NCBI GenBank assembly: GCA_024277695.1
Contig: JAJRUR010000219.1
Coordinates: 1 to 22,418 of the forward strand
Direction: 5' to 3'
DNA: 22,418 nt
DNA from: Bacteroidota bacterium
GTDB lineage: Bacteria; Bacteroidota; Bacteroidia; Chitinophagales; Saprospiraceae
Shown here: in pieces, positions 6,499 to 14,334 of the stretch
Numbering within the stretch: the first letter of the stretch is position 1
How the letters are laid out: each line of letters begins with the position of its first letter
Made by a program: the position numbers and the translations under genes
The notes under the pieces: generated by a model
What the model was told of the DNA's origin: nothing
Seen by the model: only the letters and a program-made list of their open reading frames with translations
Databases searched by the model: none

Positions 6499-9062
6499 GA
6501 TTTTTTCTTTTTGCCGCGTGATTTTGCTTTCTTTACATTGGTTTTTGCAATCGTCTTTTTTGGACGAGAAGTTTTTGACGCATTATCTGATGTCTCGCTG
6601 AGTACAGGTAGTAATGCATTTTCTCCGGTTATTTTAAAACGAGCAAAAACGGCATAAGCTAGCAGCAATAAAATAAGCCAAGATACTATCCAACTGATAG
6701 TTTCGCCGATTTTATATGATCGTGGTTCGAAGCGCATCTCCAATTGATGCTTCCCTGCCGGAAGTATCAAAGCTCTCAGTACATAGTCCACCGGAAAAAT
6801 ACCACGATCCATCTTTTTGCCATCGAGATACGAGTTCCAGCCTTTCTCAGCAGGATAAAAAACCTCCGAAAAAACCGCTAGACGATCCTTGGATGCCTGA
6901 TAGTTATAGCTAAGCTTGTCCGGTGCGTAAGATGCTAGGGAGAGTACGTCTGTCATCGATCCATTATTATTCGCTAGATCGATATTGCGGAGTTCATCTT
7001 TGTAGTCAGACAATACAAAAGCCGTTTGGCGTGGATTGGCATTGGCCAAAGCCTGTATTTCGTCATCAGGGCTATCGACTATATTTATGTTGTTGACAAA
7101 CCAAGCATTGCCATAAGCACTTGGTCTTCTAGTAACTTTTCCATCTTGCCCTATAAGGTATTTGACATTGAGCATATCCAAGATTGCGGGGTTTCGATTA
7201 AAAATCAATTGTCCGTTTTTACTTAAGTAATGCTCTACAAAATCTTGGTATCTACGAAGTTTGGCTGCGTGATATCCACCCACACTGTGATGAAAGTTAG
7301 AAGCCACTGCACTACGAAAAGGATCACCTCTGGATAGGTCCAATACGCGATAATGCGGGTCTGTATCTTTTAATATTTGCTGATCTGCAGATGTCATCTG
7401 TGGTGTAAAAACATCCTTCTTTTTATAGTAGCTATCTTTGCTGATGTGTCGTATATTGATCGACCACATATCAACAATCAAAAGCAAACCTATAGCTGCA
7501 ATACTCAGCCACACGGACAATTTTTCTTTATACCAAAGCCATAATATAGCTAGTATAGGCACTACAAAACCCAATGAACGTATCAATCCACCCCGCATCC
7601 AAGAGGCGCGATCTGCTTGTAGAGCACTCTGCAACTCGGGCAGCGAAGACAAGGCATTATCTGATGCCGTGGACATATCACCCACAAAAGAATAGACAAA
7701 AAGTACACCCATCAAAGATAAGAATCCGATTGCTGCCTTCTTTAGCCCTCTCCACTTCTTCTCCATACTCAGATCACCGGAAAAGTAGCGATGCAAACCC
7801 ATTGCTGCTATAAAAACTATCAAGGCTTGTGCCACTTGTAAGCACATCTTAGGATCCCTAAATTTATTGTACATCGGAAAGTAATCAAAAACCAAATTAT
7901 TGAAAGCAGAAAAATTACTTCCCCAGGCAAGCATCAAAAAAAATACCATTCCGACGATTCCTGTCCATCGCATCACCGGTCCTACGAGCATCAAACCCAA
8001 AATAAATAAAAACGATAAGACTACTCCATAGTGCAATGTCCCACTCGCCCCCCAATAACTCCATGTAGATCGTTGTAGAGCGCGCATCTGTCCTTGTGGT
8101 ACTTTAGAAGATAATTTACGAAATGCCTTATAAGTCTCTGAGGATTTATCCTCTAAAAACGATACTTTGGACGAAGAACCACCTCGAAACTGTGCGAACA
8201 TAAGACCAAAACTCTCTCCGATACCCAAACTATAACTTTGAGCATAACTCTTATCCAAACCTCCCTTATGTGAGGATTTTAGGTAAGTTTTTCCCCGAAT
8301 GGTTTCTTGAGCATATTCGTAAGTGGACCAAAATTTGCCTAAATTGGATAGTACACCAATCCCCACAGCTAAAGCGATAACGGCTATGGGCTTCCAAACC
8401 ATCCTAGCTTTATCTGATTTGAAGTATTTGATGACAAATCCAATGGACATAATCCCAACCAAAATAAATGTATAATAGGTAATCTGATAATGATTAGCTG
8501 ACAATTGTAGTGCTAGAAAAAATGAGATGACCGCCAGTCCTAATAGATATTGACCTCTGAATACTTTGTAGGCTCCGGCCAATATGGGTAAAGACATAAA
8601 TATGGCAATCAACTTGATAGTATGACCTGCATCGGTATAGATGATATTATTTGGAATTAAGCCAAAGGCTATAGCACAAATCGCTGCGATTCGATAATCT
8701 ATACCTATCAAAAGCAAGGCAAGATACGATGCCAGCATGGCTAAAAGCAATAGTCCATGAGGTGCCTTCATATCCGCATTGAGCGACATCATCTGACGTA
8801 CACGAGACCACACCTTGTTTTTGCTTACTCCCCAGATATGATAGGCCGGCATACCTGAAAAAGCTGCATTGGTCCATAGCGGGGAATGCCCCGTCTCCTT
8901 AAAGGTTTTGACTATTTCTGCCGCCATACCCTGAGCTTGTACATTGTCACCTTGTCTTAATACTTTTCCTTCAAATGCCGCAGGTGCAAAAAACAGAAAT
9001 GAAACGAGTACCAATATCCCGAATACGATAAAATGTGGAATTAGCTTCTTAATAATATGCAT
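6495..9062 (-). CDS. YfhO-family multi-spanning membrane protein
   Basis: This 855-residue integral membrane protein starts with a transmembrane helix (about 8-28), followed by a loop with 'RQGDNVQAQG' and many more helices, including one with the 'SANHYQITYYTF' motif typical of YfhO proteins. A large extracytoplasmic domain occupies about 540-780 and ends in 'EVFYPAEKGWNSYLDGK', then a last helix and a very basic tail (AKSRGKKKKS). The fold is of the GT-C membrane glycosyltransferase kind. Bacillus YfhO has been linked to lipoteichoic-acid glycosylation. In Gram-negative Bacteroidota the substrate is unknown, but a polyprenyl-phosphate sugar donor is a fair guess. It sits 10 bp behind the GT2 gene, which could make that donor. 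Confidence 0.9.
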   Translation of the reverse strand: MHIIKKLIPHFIVFGILVLVSFLFFAPAAFEGKVLRQGDNVQAQGMAAEIVKTFKETGHSPLWTNAAFSGMPAYHIWGVSKNKVWSRVRQMMSLNADMKAPHGLLLLAMLASYLALLLIGIDYRIAAICAIAFGLIPNNIIYTDAGHTIKLIAIFMSLPILAGAYKVFRGQYLLGLAVISFFLALQLSANHYQITYYTFILVGIMSIGFVIKYFKSDKARMVWKPIAVIALAVGIGVLSNLGKFWSTYEYAQETIRGKTYLKSSHKGGLDKSYAQSYSLGIGESFGLMFAQFRGGSSSKVSFLEDKSSETYKAFRKLSSKVPQGQMRALQRSTWSYWGASGTLHYGVVLSFLFILGLMLVGPVMRWTGIVGMVFFLMLAWGSNFSAFNNLVFDYFPMYNKFRDPKMCLQVAQALIVFIAAMGLHRYFSGDLSMEKKWRGLKKAAIGFLSLMGVLFVYSFVGDMSTASDNALSSLPELQSALQADRASWMRGGLIRSLGFVVPILAILWLWYKEKLSVWLSIAAIGLLLIVDMWSINIRHISKDSYYKKKDVFTPQMTSADQQILKDTDPHYRVLDLSRGDPFRSAVASNFHHSVGGYHAAKLRRYQDFVEHYLSKNGQLIFNRNPAILDMLNVKYLIGQDGKVTRRPSAYGNAWFVNNINIVDSPDDEIQALANANPRQTAFVLSDYKDELRNIDLANNNGSMTDVLSLASYAPDKLSYNYQASKDRLAVFSEVFYPAEKGWNSYLDGKKMDRGIFPVDYVLRALILPAGKHQLEMRFEPRSYKIGETISWIVSWLILLLLAYAVFARFKITGENALLPVLSETSDNASKTSRPKKTIAKTNVKKAKSRGKKKKS

Positions 9063-9072
9063 ATTTAATTTT

Positions 9073-9843
9073 TTAGTTTATACGTCTTCTTTTTAAATAT
9101 CTTAAACCTATGTCTAGATGACTCATCCAAGTATTTAGGACCCCATAGTGCTTTTTCATGATTTGATAGCGTTCACGAAGTGATTCCTTTCGCACAGTAT
9201 CAGAAACACCACCATCCAAATATCGAACAAAATACCGATCTACATATTTATGCGTGTCGGCGAGATCATAACTCTTAATAACCCAATCCAGATCGCCCGA
9301 TAATCGCCAGCTCAAATCATAGAGAGGGATAATAGCCTTTCTCAAAATCATCGCTTGATGGCAAATGACCATACCTTGCAAAAAACTTTTTCTGTTGAGC
9401 TGACCATCTGCCGGTGTATCCTTGTGCCAAGAACGCTCTACACCCTGTTCATCTACACGAAGTGCCTTGCCATAGATAAAATCTGCATCTCCGCCTTGTG
9501 CTAAAATATTCCGCAAGGTATCTGATGTAGGTATCTCATCTCCAGCATTCATAAACCAAATATACTCACCATGAGCCATTTGGATTCCTTTATTCATCGC
9601 ATCATAAATCCCCTTATCCGGCTCAGACACAAGTTGGTCTATCTGATCACCAAAACTACCAATGACTTTCAGACTATTATCGGTGGATGCACCGTCCACA
9701 ATGACATATTCTAGCTCAGGATAATCTTGCCCCAGTACCGAACGTATGGTAGGCTCGAGAAAGGACTCCGCGTTATAGCATACAGTCACTACAGATACTT
9801 TGGGCCATTTACCTCGCTCTATCTTTTGCCGGCGCAAACTCAT
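9073..9843 (-). CDS. GT2-family glycosyltransferase
   Basis: This is a 256-residue GT-A enzyme. 'PKVSVVTVCYNAESFL' opens the nucleotide-binding fold about 14 residues in, 'VIVDGASTDNS' gives D50, and 'FMNAGDEIP' (99-102) takes the place of the DXD metal site. 'GDLDWVIKSY' near 183-192 is the usual acceptor-side motif. I chose the ATG at 9843, preceded by GGAG. An in-frame TTG at 9924 would add 27 residues with no domain content. There is no transmembrane helix. This subfamily (WcaA-like) adds sugars to polysaccharide repeat units. Tight spacing to the YfhO-like gene suggests they act in one pathway. Confidence 0.88.
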   Translation of the reverse strand: MSLRRQKIERGKWPKVSVVTVCYNAESFLEPTIRSVLGQDYPELEYVIVDGASTDNSLKVIGSFGDQIDQLVSEPDKGIYDAMNKGIQMAHGEYIWFMNAGDEIPTSDTLRNILAQGGDADFIYGKALRVDEQGVERSWHKDTPADGQLNRKSFLQGMVICHQAMILRKAIIPLYDLSWRLSGDLDWVIKSYDLADTHKYVDRYFVRYLDGGVSDTVRKESLRERYQIMKKHYGVLNTWMSHLDIGLRYLKRRRIN

Positions 9844-9955
9844 TACTCCATCAATTTTTTGTTCAATCAAATATTGAACTAAATTATCATATATCAAAAT
9901 TAAATTTTTCTGATCGCTTTCCAATAGTCATCTCTGAAACCAGAATATAAGTATC

Positions 9956-11425
9956 TTAGTCCAATCGAACCTGCCGGTCGCAAAGATAATCAACACTGTC
10001 TTGATCGTGGGAAATGAATAAAATGCTGATTTTATCTGTATCCCGAAGGAGCTTGAGCATATCTAATATTTGGTATTTGACCGGATCATCCAAAGAGGCC
10101 ACACACTCATCACAAATAAGCAATCGCGGACGCATCATCAATGCGCGCAATACATGCAGCCTCTGCCGCTGACCACCACTAAGCTGATGAGGATATAAAT
10201 CAAATAAGTCAAAGCTTAAGCCAAGTGAGTGCACTAATCCGGATAATTGTTCATCAGTAAGTTGCCGAGCTGAAAACTTTCTGATCTGGTCGATCATTTG
10301 GCCTACTCGATATGCCGGATTAAAATTTAGATAATTATCCTGCATGATCAACTGAATAGCTTGGCGCAATGGATGTGGTCCCTGAATATCAAGCTTAGAG
10401 ATGTCATTTCCTTCAAAAATGATCTGCCCTCGATACACAGGAATGGTTCGCAAGATTGCCTTGGCTATACTGGTTTTTCCGGTGCCTGATCGGCCAGTCA
10501 ATCCTAAAATCTGTCCACGCTTCAAATGAAGATTAAAATCCTCCACTACCGTATGATATTTCTTATGGATTACGGAGGAGGATCCTCTCGGGTAGCGGAG
10601 ACTGAGATGATTGATTTCCAATATATTCGGAGTCTCCGTAGATATATCAGCCGTAGGAGTACGATACCTCTTTTGTAAAGACAAATTCGAAGACAATCCT
10701 TTTGACAAGATGGTACCGTTCTCCATAAGTAGATAGGTTTGGGTCCACTGCTTGATGAGGCGAACATCGTGCGATACTAAGATCAGACTAGCAGATAAAC
10801 TTTCTTTTACTTTGAAGAGAGTTTCCATGACTACTCCTTCGCTATAGCTATCCAAAGAAGATGTCGGCTCGTCAGCTATGATCAATGGAGCTGCTGAAGC
10901 CAAAACACAAGCGACAACGATACGCTGGCACTCTCCACCACTTAATTGATGCGGATAAGATTGATGCACGCGCCTCGGCGTATCAAATCCTACAAGATTT
11001 AAGATCTCCAAAGCACGCTGTTTGGGCTTTTGATGCCCTTGTAAGATAAGCACATCTTCTAATTGCTTACCACATATCCTATTGGGGTTGAGGGATGCAT
11101 ATGGGTCTTGAAAAATAATCGCACTCTTCGCCTTACGATAAAGTTCTAAGCCCTTAGGCTCAGCCTTGAGCAGATCGATTTGAAAGCTTTCATCCCGATA
11201 GTCCAATGTACCCTCAAATCGATAGATCGGATCATCTTGGAGTAGACCCGCAATCGAAGAAGATAAAATAGATTTTCCGGCACCGGAATGACCTTGGATG
11301 CCCAAAATACCGAATCGTTCTAACTCCAGATCAATGTTCCTGAGTGCATGATAGGTACCTGTTTTCGTCTCAATCCAAAGATTCAGAGAAGATGCATGCA
11401 ATACAGGTGGAATTTTTGGAGCCAT
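9956..11425 (-). CDS. Duplicated ABC transporter ATPase (dipeptide/nickel type)
   Basis: Two ABC domains lie in one 489-residue chain. The first has Walker A 'GHSGAGKS' (45-52), signature LSGGE (161-165), Walker B 'LIIADE' (181-186) and H-loop H219. The second has Walker A 'GRSGTGKT' (311-318), signature LSGGQ (415-419), Walker B 'LLICDE' (435-440) and H-loop H473. The domains resemble DppD/DppF fused as in GsiA or YejF, which power import of peptides, nickel or glutathione. The usual third-cluster Cys region of such ATPases is short or absent. C441 replaces the Pro common after Walker B. No permease or binding protein is in the window, so the transported substrate is unknown. It starts 10 bp after the TlpA-like gene. 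Confidence 0.92.
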   Translation of the reverse strand: MAPKIPPVLHASSLNLWIETKTGTYHALRNIDLELERFGILGIQGHSGAGKSILSSSIAGLLQDDPIYRFEGTLDYRDESFQIDLLKAEPKGLELYRKAKSAIIFQDPYASLNPNRICGKQLEDVLILQGHQKPKQRALEILNLVGFDTPRRVHQSYPHQLSGGECQRIVVACVLASAAPLIIADEPTSSLDSYSEGVVMETLFKVKESLSASLILVSHDVRLIKQWTQTYLLMENGTILSKGLSSNLSLQKRYRTPTADISTETPNILEINHLSLRYPRGSSSVIHKKYHTVVEDFNLHLKRGQILGLTGRSGTGKTSIAKAILRTIPVYRGQIIFEGNDISKLDIQGPHPLRQAIQLIMQDNYLNFNPAYRVGQMIDQIRKFSARQLTDEQLSGLVHSLGLSFDLFDLYPHQLSGGQRQRLHVLRALMMRPRLLICDECVASLDDPVKYQILDMLKLLRDTDKISILFISHDQDSVDYLCDRQVRLD

Positions 11426-11435
11426 CCTTACATAA

Positions 11436-12854
11436 TTATTTCTGCTCGACCATCTCTCTAGTCATCAAGACATCCATAATCTCTGATAATCGATCAGATG
11501 CTATTCGCTTCATCAAGATTTTTTTATCCTTGTCCAGAATAAACACCTGTGGAGTAGATCTGACATCATATAGTATCGGAAATCTTGATTTAAGCGTTGG
11601 ATCCGAAGTATTGATCCAGATATCCATACCTTCCTTGTCCACAAAGTCCCAACACGAAGCCTCTTCTTTGCCTGTCTTTGTGCACACTGCAACAATCTCT
11701 ACGCCTCTAGGCTTGTACTTTTTATAAAACTCTTTTAACCCTGGAATAGACTTTTGGCAATGTGGACACTTAGGAGACCAAAAATATAGTATGGTATAGT
11801 CCGACTTTATAGAAGAAAGACGAATCGGAGTTTTGTCTTGTTGGTATACCTCAATATCCGGTGCTGTCTTTCCGATTAATATTTTGCGTATCCTCCCTGC
11901 TGATTTTTTGAGTTTGGCTAGATTCTCTTCAGAAATCCATGGTGCTCTGCCCTTAGCATAATAGTTATCAACCAAATGCACAAAAACAGCATCCATCCCG
12001 ATAATGTCAGATTTGGCATACCGATTGACCATTGCGGAGATAGCATATTTAAAAATCTCCGGGTCTGAAATACGGGCTAGTACGCTGTCAGCAGTTCTTA
12101 TGATAGAATCAGGATGCTGAACAGTAAAGCGTTCCAAATAAGCCTCAAGTCTAGGTAGTAATATGGGACTCCTGAGCAGACGACGGTCATTAATAGAAAA
12201 TCGATCAAAGTAATGCTCTCGATAATAGTTCCAGATCTTAAACCGCCGTTCGTCTTCAGTTCCCTCATATTTTGGTGGTTCCGGATTGATGTTGGCACCG
12301 ATTAACTGGGCTATAAATGCATCCGGTGACTCATCAACGATACGTAACTGTTCTGTTCGTATCTTATTACGTAATAGATCCAATTTTGACTCTAATTGTA
12401 TTCCGCGCACTGTTTGGGTAGAGTCAAGCTCTTGGATTTGGTCCGTCAAGGCCTTCACAGCCTTTTGCTCGTGACTAATGTATCGAAGATATTTGTAAAA
12501 TGCCTCATTATCTTCAGATCCGGGGCTCATAAAACTGGCCATTGGTTCATCCACATTGAACTCTATTTGAAAACTCTGGTCTTGGTCTACCAAGAACTCT
12601 ACAAAACGATTATCGGGCTGAACGATAATCAAATATACTCCGGGAGCCATAGGCTCTTCACCTCGAAGATGAAATTTGCCATCCGACTGCACTTGCAATG
12701 TATCGTATATATACTGCGTATTTCCGAAGTGATACCCAATTAAGATTTCATCAGGATTGTATCCGTTGATAGCTATGCGAATATCATGACCTTGAGCCCA
12801 AGCCTGCATAAGACTTGTAAATAAGAAGATCAAGGTTCCATAAAATAGTTTCAT
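11436..12854 (-). CDS. Exported TlpA-like thioredoxin protein with DUF4369-like N-terminus
   Basis: A signal peptide (1-20, ending AWAQ) is followed by a DUF4369-like beta domain (about 24-105). A helical, charged middle region (about 115-325) then leads to a TlpA/thioredoxin domain (about 328-465) with the redox pair C363-C366 (CPHC) and the cis-proline at P435 (STPQVF). It has 472 residues. This is a common Bacteroidota periplasmic architecture, and the middle region resembles that of DUF5106-type members. It probably reduces or isomerises periplasmic disulfides, but its partners are unknown. It is first in a minus-strand run of five closely spaced genes. The CPHC pair is that of DsbA-like oxidants as well as some reductants, so the direction of reaction is uncertain. 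Confidence 0.9.
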   Translation of the reverse strand: MKLFYGTLIFLFTSLMQAWAQGHDIRIAINGYNPDEILIGYHFGNTQYIYDTLQVQSDGKFHLRGEEPMAPGVYLIIVQPDNRFVEFLVDQDQSFQIEFNVDEPMASFMSPGSEDNEAFYKYLRYISHEQKAVKALTDQIQELDSTQTVRGIQLESKLDLLRNKIRTEQLRIVDESPDAFIAQLIGANINPEPPKYEGTEDERRFKIWNYYREHYFDRFSINDRRLLRSPILLPRLEAYLERFTVQHPDSIIRTADSVLARISDPEIFKYAISAMVNRYAKSDIIGMDAVFVHLVDNYYAKGRAPWISEENLAKLKKSAGRIRKILIGKTAPDIEVYQQDKTPIRLSSIKSDYTILYFWSPKCPHCQKSIPGLKEFYKKYKPRGVEIVAVCTKTGKEEASCWDFVDKEGMDIWINTSDPTLKSRFPILYDVRSTPQVFILDKDKKILMKRIASDRLSEIMDVLMTREMVEQK

Positions 12855-12988
12855 ACAATGATTTTAATGACTAAAAAACATACTAGCTTCAAAGCACAAA
12901 AATGACAAATAAGTTTGATCTATCTTAATAAATAACAGTTTTCTAACATTGAGGAATACAGCTCAGCAAAAAGAACATACTGAAGGAG

Positions 12989-13081
12989 ATGTATCAGGAG
13001 ATAGAATGTATGAAATATGATGAAAAAGTGCAGGGGGATTTGGAAAAAATGGTTTGGTTACGTATTTTGCATAAGTACTAG
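12989..13081 (+). CDS. Possible small reading frame or gene remnant upstream of the ArsR gene
   Basis: This 30-codon frame from ATG 12989 to TAG 13081 has an AAGGAG directly before the ATG. The frame stays open upstream to a TGA near 12953. The peptide is mixed and charged (MYQEIECMKYDEKVQ, then GDLEKMVWLRILHKY). The last 14 codons recur downstream of the ArsR gene, where the only base change among them is synonymous (GAA/GAG at 13045/13521). That suggests a true coding tail, perhaps the remains of a longer gene. I do not recognise the peptide. Confidence 0.25.
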   Translation: MYQEIECMKYDEKVQGDLEKMVWLRILHKY

Positions 13082-13122
13082 AACATGAAACTTTCTTATA
13101 ATACATAAACATCTAACTATCA
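13042..13122 (+). repeat. 81-bp direct repeat, copy 1 (coding tail plus ArsR leader)
   Basis: This copy matches 13518-13598 at 76 of 81 positions, with no gaps, at a constant offset of 476 bases. Positions 13046-13092 are identical. Differences are at 13045, 13093, 13095, 13099 and 13117. The repeat ends exactly at the A of the ArsR start codon, so it holds that gene's whole leader and probably its promoter. A TATAAT (13097-13102) in this copy reads TACAAT in the other. Confidence 0.92.
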
Positions 13123-13463
13123 TGGCATTTAGTAAATTTGACATTTTTCATCTAGGAGAAAAAGAATTAGCTACTGTTGGTAGAGGTATTTCACATCCTG
13201 CTAGAATTCGCATCCTAGATTGCTTACTCAAGAATCCTGGACTTACTCCTAGCCAATTAACAGAACTCCTACCTCTGTCCTTCCCCACCGTTTCTCAACA
13301 CTTAAAAATTTTGAGAAATACGCATTTGGTGAGCTACGAAGAAATATATCCCAATGTGTATTATTCACTTAACAGTCAAAACTCTGCAAGTATTAAGGAA
13401 TTGATTCGTTCAATTTGTCAAATTGCAACAAAAAGGAATAAAAGGCTGAGAGCTGTACAATAA
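13122..13463 (+). CDS. ArsR-family winged-helix regulator
   Basis: This is a 113-residue DNA-binding protein with one winged helix-turn-helix (about 15-85). 'ISHPARIRILDCLL' is the ArsR N-terminal helix, 'LTPSQLTELLPLSFPTVSQHLKILRNTHLV' gives the turn and recognition helix (about 41-70), and 'YEEIYPNVYYSLN' forms the wing. The ELCVCDL-type metal box is absent. The only cysteines are C34 and C99, so a metal-sensing role is not supported. These short stand-alone regulators are usually autoregulated repressors. No obvious target gene follows. The nearest (13815) is 350 bp away. The gene sits between two copies of an 81-bp repeat that contains its leader. Confidence 0.88.
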   Translation: MAFSKFDIFHLGEKELATVGRGISHPARIRILDCLLKNPGLTPSQLTELLPLSFPTVSQHLKILRNTHLVSYEEIYPNVYYSLNSQNSASIKELIRSICQIATKRNKRLRAVQ

Positions 13464-13517
13464 TCAGATTTATTACAAATAAATCGAATAGAAGGCTACT
13501 ACAAGTGTGGAAATTTC

Positions 13518-13598
13518 GGAGAAAATGGTTTGGTTACGTATTTTGCATAAGTACTAGAACATGAAACTCTTTTACAATACATAAACATCTAATTATCA
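13518..13598 (+). repeat. 81-bp direct repeat, copy 2 (no gene behind it)
   Basis: This is the second copy of the repeat at 13042-13122. Homology stops at 13598, where the ATG of copy 1 is replaced by AAC, and nothing ArsR-like follows. It may be what remains of a duplicated unit whose gene was lost, or a kept operator site. TAG at 13555-13557 ends the same short reading frame as in copy 1. Confidence 0.92.
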
Positions 13599-13707
13599 AC
13601 ATATATATCCATCATACTCAGATATATAATCCATAGACTTTGGCACATTAGCCATATAGCGCCCCTAGCATAATAGACAGGAAGAAGAATTGAAGCAAAA
13701 TAATATT

Positions 13708-13715
13708 TATCTTTG
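13708..13715 (+). promoter_or_regulatory. Bacteroidota -7 promoter element for the 13815-15672 pair
   Basis: TATCTTTG is an exact TAnnTTTG match about 100 bases before the ATG at 13815, which implies a leader of about 90 bases. A TTG at 13690 is closer than the usual -33 distance, so only the -7 half is convincing. Confidence 0.4.
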
Positions 13716-13814
13716 CTTTTGTATAAAGAAGATCTCTTTAGTGCATCATTTAAGCCAAGCATTAAGATCAGAGATACGCTTTGGAAAACAAAAGATAAAA
13801 AAACACCTAAAAAC

Positions 13815-14330
13815 ATGGAATTACTTGGTATTGGATCACGCGTTGAGCATCCGGCATATGGACCTGGAGTCATCATTCGGTTACACGAGGTAGCATATGA
13901 TGTCTGCTTTATGCAGTATGGCATCAAGCAAGTGGGCAAAACGTATAGCGCTTGGGAGTCGATCATCGAGCGCGTAGAACCTCAAACAGAAGTAGATTAC
14001 TCACAAGCAGAACAGTCATTGATTCGGATTCTCGAAAATTATAACGCCATCGATAACCCTGTAGATCTAGGCGATAAATGGCAAAATGGGACGATGCTGT
14101 TAAAACCTTTTGATCCAACGCTTAAAGCTAAAGAAATACCGATAGAGACATTTTTTCATAAAATCGTGATGATTCGTGATCGATTACGTGTTATGGAACA
14201 GCGGATCAACTCTAGTGGCTTGACCGATGAAGAAAAAGTCAACCTACAGCAATATATATCACGTATTTACGGATCATTAACGAGTTTTAATATATTGTTT
14301 AAATATAAGGAAGATCACTTTAAGAGCTAA
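13815..14330 (+). CDS. Small protein with Tudor/SH3-like N-terminal domain, function unknown
   Basis: The N-terminal 45 residues of this 171-residue protein read like the small barrel at the end of UvrD/PcrA helicases or the CarD/Tudor class: 'GIGSRVEHPAYGPGVIIRL...YDVCFMQYGIK'. Such a domain often contacts RNA polymerase or nucleic acid. The remainder is mostly helical and charged, with 'IPIETFFHKIVMIRDRLRVMEQRIN' and 'LTDEEKVNLQQYISRIYGSLTSFNILF'. I chose the ATG at 13815 because upstream in-frame starts fall inside the -7 box. Only 4 bases separate its stop from the TTG of the lipoprotein gene, so the two are translated together. The fold is a moderate guess and the role is unknown. Confidence 0.8.
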   Translation: MELLGIGSRVEHPAYGPGVIIRLHEVAYDVCFMQYGIKQVGKTYSAWESIIERVEPQTEVDYSQAEQSLIRILENYNAIDNPVDLGDKWQNGTMLLKPFDPTLKAKEIPIETFFHKIVMIRDRLRVMEQRINSSGLTDEEKVNLQQYISRIYGSLTSFNILFKYKEDHFKS

Positions 14331-14334
14331 CACC

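Larger units (their letters stand above)
13464..13814. other. Intergenic stretch with second repeat copy and a promoter
   Basis: After the ArsR stop there is a short open frame (about 13494-13557) that ends in the shared tail EKMVWLRILHKY. The second 81-bp repeat follows, then AT-rich sequence (13599-13700) with no ArsR remnant, then a -7 element at 13708 and a leader of about 90 bases for the next gene. A minus-strand open frame over 13589-13966 overlaps the real gene and has no protein-like features. Confidence 0.6.

Noticed and set aside
11344..11727. 127-codon plus-strand frame across the ABC/TlpA junction
   Set aside because: Antisense to two well-supported genes and without family features.
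13122..13463. Metal-sensing role for the ArsR-type protein
   Set aside because: It lacks the metal-binding Cys box and no metal gene is adjacent. The HMA pair is 5 kb away.
13589..13966. 125-codon open frame on the minus strand
   Set aside because: It runs antisense through the start of the real gene at 13815 and through the repeat. Its product is an unpatterned, Tyr/Ser/Leu-rich chain typical of AT-rich antisense sequence.
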